A DNA stretch of 9,182 nucleotides from Alphaproteobacteria bacterium (GTDB lineage: Bacteria; Pseudomonadota; Alphaproteobacteria; Rhodobacterales; Rhodobacteraceae), in NCBI GenBank assembly GCA_013151535.1, contig JAADIC010000271.1, forward strand, positions 1 through 9,182, in the 5' to 3' direction. Positions within the stretch are counted from its first letter, which is position 1, and every line of letters starts with the position of its first letter. The notes under the pieces were generated by a model. That model saw nothing but the letters and a program-made list of their open reading frames with translations, made no database searches and was not told the origin of the DNA. A program made the translations under genes and the position numbers. This document shows positions 6,394 to 9,182 of the stretch, in pieces.

Positions 6394-7338
6394 ATGGCAC
6401 TGAAAATTGCAATCCAGATGGATCCGATTGAAGCGATTGATATCAATGGCGACAGTTCGTTCCGCATTGCCGAAGAAGCGCAGGCGCGGGGCCATTCGCT
6501 GTTTTATTACACGCCTGACAAGCTGGCCTATCAGCAGGGCAAAGTCACCGCCCGTGGCTGGCCTTTGAGCGTACGCCGCAAGCTGGGCGATCATTTTGAT
6601 CTTGGTGAATATCAACAGGCTGATCTGTCCGGCTTTGATGTGGTCTGGCTGCGCCAGGACCCGCCCTTTGACATGAGTTATATCACCACGACCCATATTC
6701 TGGACATGATCCACCCGCAAACCCTGGTGGTGAATGATCCGACATGGGTGCGGAATTATCCCGAAAAACTGCTGGTCCTGCAATTTCCCGACCTGACCCC
6801 GCCGACCACGATTGCCCGCGATATCGAAACCCTGAAAGCCTTCAAAGCCGCGCATGGCGACATAATCCTGAAGCCGCTTTACGGCAATGGCGGTGCCGGC
6901 GTGTTCCGCCTTGACGCCAATGACCGCAACCTGAATTCCCTGCACGAACTGTTTTCCGGCATCAACCGCGAGCCTTTGATTGCCCAGAAATTCCTGCCCG
7001 ACGTGGCGCAAGGCGACAAACGCATCATTCTGGTCGATGGCAAACCCGTCGGCGCGATCAACCGCGTGCCTGCCAAGGGCGAGACCCGCTCGAACATGCA
7101 TGTGGGCGGGCGGCCTGAAAAAATCGGCATGACGGCGCGCGAGCACGAAATATGTGAACGGATTGGCCCGCTGCTTTACGAAAAGGGCCAGATTTTTGTC
7201 GGGATTGACGTGATTGGCGGCAATCTGACCGAGATCAACTTGACCTCCCCCACCGGGCTTATGGAACTGGAAGCATTTGACGGTATCAACGTTGCCGCCA
7301 TGATCTGGGAGGCGATTGAAAAAAGGCGGGCATCATGA
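6394..7338 (+). CDS. gshB: Glutathione synthetase GshB
   Basis: GshB is a cytoplasmic ATP-grasp ligase that joins glycine to gamma-glutamylcysteine, the last step of glutathione synthesis. The 314 residues match the bacterial family throughout: N-terminal MDPIEAIDINGDSSFRIAEE (9-28), the substrate motif LRQDPPFD (86-93), NDPTWVRNYPEKLLVLQFP (114-132), the ATP-grasp glycine-rich loop KPLYGNGGAGVFR (160-172), DKRIILVDG (208-216), ETRSNMHVGG (230-239) and the metal/substrate segment EINLTSPTG (280-288). Nothing important is missing. The start ATG has GAGG at 6381-6384, 9 nt upstream. An 81-nt gap separates it from yraN, so it may have its own promoter. Its TGA (7336-7338) overlaps the start of the next gene, which suggests translational coupling. 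The upstream gene for gamma-glutamylcysteine synthesis (gshA) is not in the window. Confidence 0.98.
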   Translation: MALKIAIQMDPIEAIDINGDSSFRIAEEAQARGHSLFYYTPDKLAYQQGKVTARGWPLSVRRKLGDHFDLGEYQQADLSGFDVVWLRQDPPFDMSYITTTHILDMIHPQTLVVNDPTWVRNYPEKLLVLQFPDLTPPTTIARDIETLKAFKAAHGDIILKPLYGNGGAGVFRLDANDRNLNSLHELFSGINREPLIAQKFLPDVAQGDKRIILVDGKPVGAINRVPAKGETRSNMHVGGRPEKIGMTAREHEICERIGPLLYEKGQIFVGIDVIGGNLTEINLTSPTGLMELEAFDGINVAAMIWEAIEKRRAS

Positions 7339-8252
7339 TGCGTTTACCGCTTGGCTTTTTGAACCTGTTTTTGCGGCTCATGGAAAAGCCGCATCTGCGG
7401 CGCGCGCGTGATGTTCCGAAAATGCGCCGCCGATTCGCGCGTCAGGCCAGATGGCTGTTTTCCGATCCGCCTTTTGCGACCTATTTGCCGGATCATTTGA
7501 AACATCAAGGCCACGACGTGCCCGCGCTGTGGGCGCAGGCGGGCAGTCCGAAAAATGACGGCGTTATCCTCTATCTGCATGGCGGCGCCTATGTCATTGG
7601 CGGTTCAATCACCCATCGGGCGATGCTGGCGCGGCTATCGGCCCTGACCGGATTGCGCACAATCCTGCCGGATTACCGTATGGCCCCCGAGCATCCTTTC
7701 CCCGCCGCGATCAAGGACGCGCGTACTGCCTATTGCGCCCTGCTGGCGCGGGGCTATCAGGCCGAGCAGATCGTGCTTGGCGGCGACAGTGCCGGAGGCG
7801 GGTTGATGCTGGCGCTTTTGCATGTGATTTGCACCGAAAACCTGCCGCGCCCCGGGGCGGTTTTTGCCTTTTCGCCCTGGACTGATTTGACCCTGAGTGG
7901 CGATAGCATTGCCAGCAACGCCAAGAGTGACCCGTTTCTGCCCGCAGATCGCATGCCTGAATTGCGCGACATGTATCTGGGCAATGCCGACCCTTCTGAA
8001 CCGCGCGCCTCGCCCCTATTCGGTGATTTCACCGATGCACCAGGCGTGTTCATTCAGGTGGGTGATACCGAGATTCTGCTGGATGACAGCCGCCGGATGC
8101 TGGCCGCGTTGCAAGCACAAGGTGTTGATGCGCGTATGGATATTTGGCCCAATACACCGCATGTCTGGCAGATGTTTCAGGGCTATCTGGTTGAGGCCGA
8201 CAAGGCTTTGGCGGATGTTGCCGCGTTCATAAATCGGTCCCTGAAAAGCTGA
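7335..8252 (+). CDS. Alpha/beta hydrolase, hormone-sensitive-lipase (family IV) esterase type
   Basis: This 305-residue protein is a serine hydrolase, probably a carboxylesterase acting on short acyl esters; the substrate is unknown. It has the oxyanion-hole motif LHGGAY (81-86), the DYRMAPEHPFPAA segment (113-125) typical of the HSL family, the nucleophile elbow GDSAGG (150-155, Ser152), an acid region GDTEILLDDS (243-252, acid probably D244 or E246), and the catalytic His in WPNTPHVWQ (His276). The N-terminus is a basic, amphipathic cap without a clear signal peptide, so it is likely cytoplasmic or peripheral to the membrane. Two consecutive ATGs (7335 and 7338) are possible starts; AAGG at 7323-7326 precedes both. 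The gene overlaps the gshB stop by 4 nt and is very likely co-translated with it. It faces the ATPase gene on the right with a 3-nt gap. The family is secure; the role is not. Confidence 0.93.
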   Translation: MMRLPLGFLNLFLRLMEKPHLRRARDVPKMRRRFARQARWLFSDPPFATYLPDHLKHQGHDVPALWAQAGSPKNDGVILYLHGGAYVIGGSITHRAMLARLSALTGLRTILPDYRMAPEHPFPAAIKDARTAYCALLARGYQAEQIVLGGDSAGGGLMLALLHVICTENLPRPGAVFAFSPWTDLTLSGDSIASNAKSDPFLPADRMPELRDMYLGNADPSEPRASPLFGDFTDAPGVFIQVGDTEILLDDSRRMLAALQAQGVDARMDIWPNTPHVWQMFQGYLVEADKALADVAAFINRSLKS

Positions 8253-8255
8253 AAA

Positions 8256-9182
8256 TCACATCTGGCGGAACGAAATTGCTTCGGCCAGATGGTGCATTTT
8301 TACCCGCTCAGCACCGTCAAGATCGGCAATGGTGCGGGCCACGCGCAAAACCCGGTGATAGCCACGCGCCGTCAGATGAAACTTTTCGGCGGCGCGGCGC
8401 AGCAACGCGGCCCCTTCGGCGTCGGGTTTTGAAATCTCCTCCAGCAACTCCCCCTCGGCATCGGCGTTGACGCGACAATCGGCGATATCCCGGAACCGCG
8501 CGGACTGCACATCGCGGGCCTGTTGCACGCGCGCGGCCACCGTTTCGGTTGCGTCACCACTATCAGGCAGGCCCAAATCCTCAACCGTCACCGGCGGCAC
8601 TTCAAGCCGGATATCAAAGCGATCCATCAGCGGGCCGGAAATCCGCCCCATGTAATCGTCACCACATAAAGGTGCGCGATTGCAGGCCCGGGCCGGGTCG
8701 GCCAGATAGCCGCATTTGCACGGGTTGGCCGCCGCCACCAGCAGGAATTGACAGGGATAACGGATATGGGCGTTGGCGCGCGCGATCACCACGTCGCCGG
8801 TTTCAATCGGCTGGCGCAGGGTCTCCAGCACGGTGCGGGGGAACTCGGGAAATTCGTCCAGAAACAGCACGCCGTGATGCGCAAGCGAGATTTCACCCGG
8901 TTTCGCGCCACGTCCCCCCCCGACAATCGCCGCCATGGACGAGGTGTGATGCGGGGTGCGAAACGGCCTTGTGCGCGAAATACCGCCCTCATCCAGCAGC
9001 CCGGCAAGCGAATGGATCATCGAGGTTTCCAGCGCCTCTTCCGCTTCCAGCGGCGGTAAAATACCAGGCATGCGCGCCGCCAACATGGATTTGCCCGAGC
9101 CGGGTGAGCCAACCATCAGCAGGTGATGACGCCCGGCAGCGGCGATTTCCAGCGCCCGTTTGGCGCGTTCCTGGCCTTTGAC
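8256..9182 (-). CDS. YifB/ComM-family Mg-chelatase-like AAA+ ATPase, 5' part cut by window edge
   Basis: The visible 308 residues are the C-terminal part of a family that usually has about 500. The frame stays open to the right edge, so the ATG at 9116 is internal: the preceding 22 codons read VKGQERAKRALEIAAAGRHH, a conserved segment before the Walker A motif. Visible motifs: Walker A GSPGSGKS (25-32 of the fragment), RTPHHTSSMAAIVGGG, Walker B VLFLDEFPEF (105-114), a Cys-containing NPCKCGYLADPARAC segment, the SGPLMDRFDI motif, and the C-terminal Mg-chelatase-like domain with RGYHRVLRVARTIADLDG. In Vibrio and relatives ComM is a hexameric helicase promoting branch migration during natural transformation; homologues are widespread in non-competent bacteria too. 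The N-terminal Lon-protease-like domain lies outside the window. The gene converges on the hydrolase with only 3 nt between stops. Confidence 0.95.
   Translation of the reverse strand, partial: VKGQERAKRALEIAAAGRHHLLMVGSPGSGKSMLAARMPGILPPLEAEEALETSMIHSLAGLLDEGGISRTRPFRTPHHTSSMAAIVGGGRGAKPGEISLAHHGVLFLDEFPEFPRTVLETLRQPIETGDVVIARANAHIRYPCQFLLVAAANPCKCGYLADPARACNRAPLCGDDYMGRISGPLMDRFDIRLEVPPVTVEDLGLPDSGDATETVAARVQQARDVQSARFRDIADCRVNADAEGELLEEISKPDAEGAALLRRAAEKFHLTARGYHRVLRVARTIADLDGAERVKMHHLAEAISFRQM

Noticed and set aside
5968..7146. A 392-codon open frame on the minus strand, antisense to yraN and gshB
   Set aside because: Same codon-on-codon antisense register with gshB, so openness follows from rarity of TTA/CTA/TCA. 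It spans two well-identified genes and their gap, and has no recognisable motif.
1..9182. tRNA or rRNA genes, CRISPR array, insertion sequence, prophage or defence genes
   Set aside because: No cloverleaf-like sequence, repeat-spacer pattern, transposase motif, terminal inverted repeat or phage/defence protein was seen; the window is nearly filled by housekeeping genes.

Overview
The window reads as ordinary chromosomal housekeeping DNA from an alphaproteobacterium, most likely of the Rhodobacterales/Roseobacter type. This rests on family recognition from the translated proteins (GlnD, MurJ, GshB, RsmI, YraN), on the fairly GC-rich, densely packed coding, and on the lpoA-like / rsmI / yraN / gshB neighbourhood. 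No database search was possible.

Layout. Positions 1-5000 form a leftward block of three genes: a lipoprotein of the penicillin-binding-protein-activator (LpoA-like) class, then glnD (PII uridylyltransferase/uridylyl-removing enzyme), then murJ (lipid II flippase), which runs off the left edge. glnD and murJ overlap by 4 nt (ATGA). A region of about 108 nt (5001-5108) separates this block from a rightward block: rsmI (16S rRNA 2'-O-methyltransferase), yraN (UPF0102 nuclease-fold protein), gshB (glutathione synthetase) and an HSL-type alpha/beta hydrolase. rsmI/yraN and gshB/hydrolase also overlap by 4 nt. At the right edge a YifB/ComM-type AAA+ ATPase gene lies on the minus strand, convergent with the hydrolase with 3 nt between the stops, and leaves the window at its 5' side.

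Function. The leftward block joins cell-wall synthesis (LpoA-like lipoprotein, MurJ) to nitrogen sensing (GlnD). The rightward block holds rRNA modification, a DNA-nuclease-fold protein, glutathione synthesis and an esterase. The rsmI-lpoA-yraN neighbourhood echoes yraL-yraM-yraN of E. coli, but here the lipoprotein gene is divergent from rsmI.

Points worth a second look: (1) rsmI carries a single-nucleotide frameshift near 5712-5715 as given; (2) the divergent intergenic region has a cluster of TGGTCA hexamers; (3) there are two 8-G homopolymers inside coding genes; (4) the LpoA-like protein is short compared with E. coli LpoA; (5) an esterase is tightly coupled to gshB. I found no mobile element, CRISPR array, tRNA, rRNA or defence system, and no convincing new system. 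All intergenic gaps are below 300 nt.
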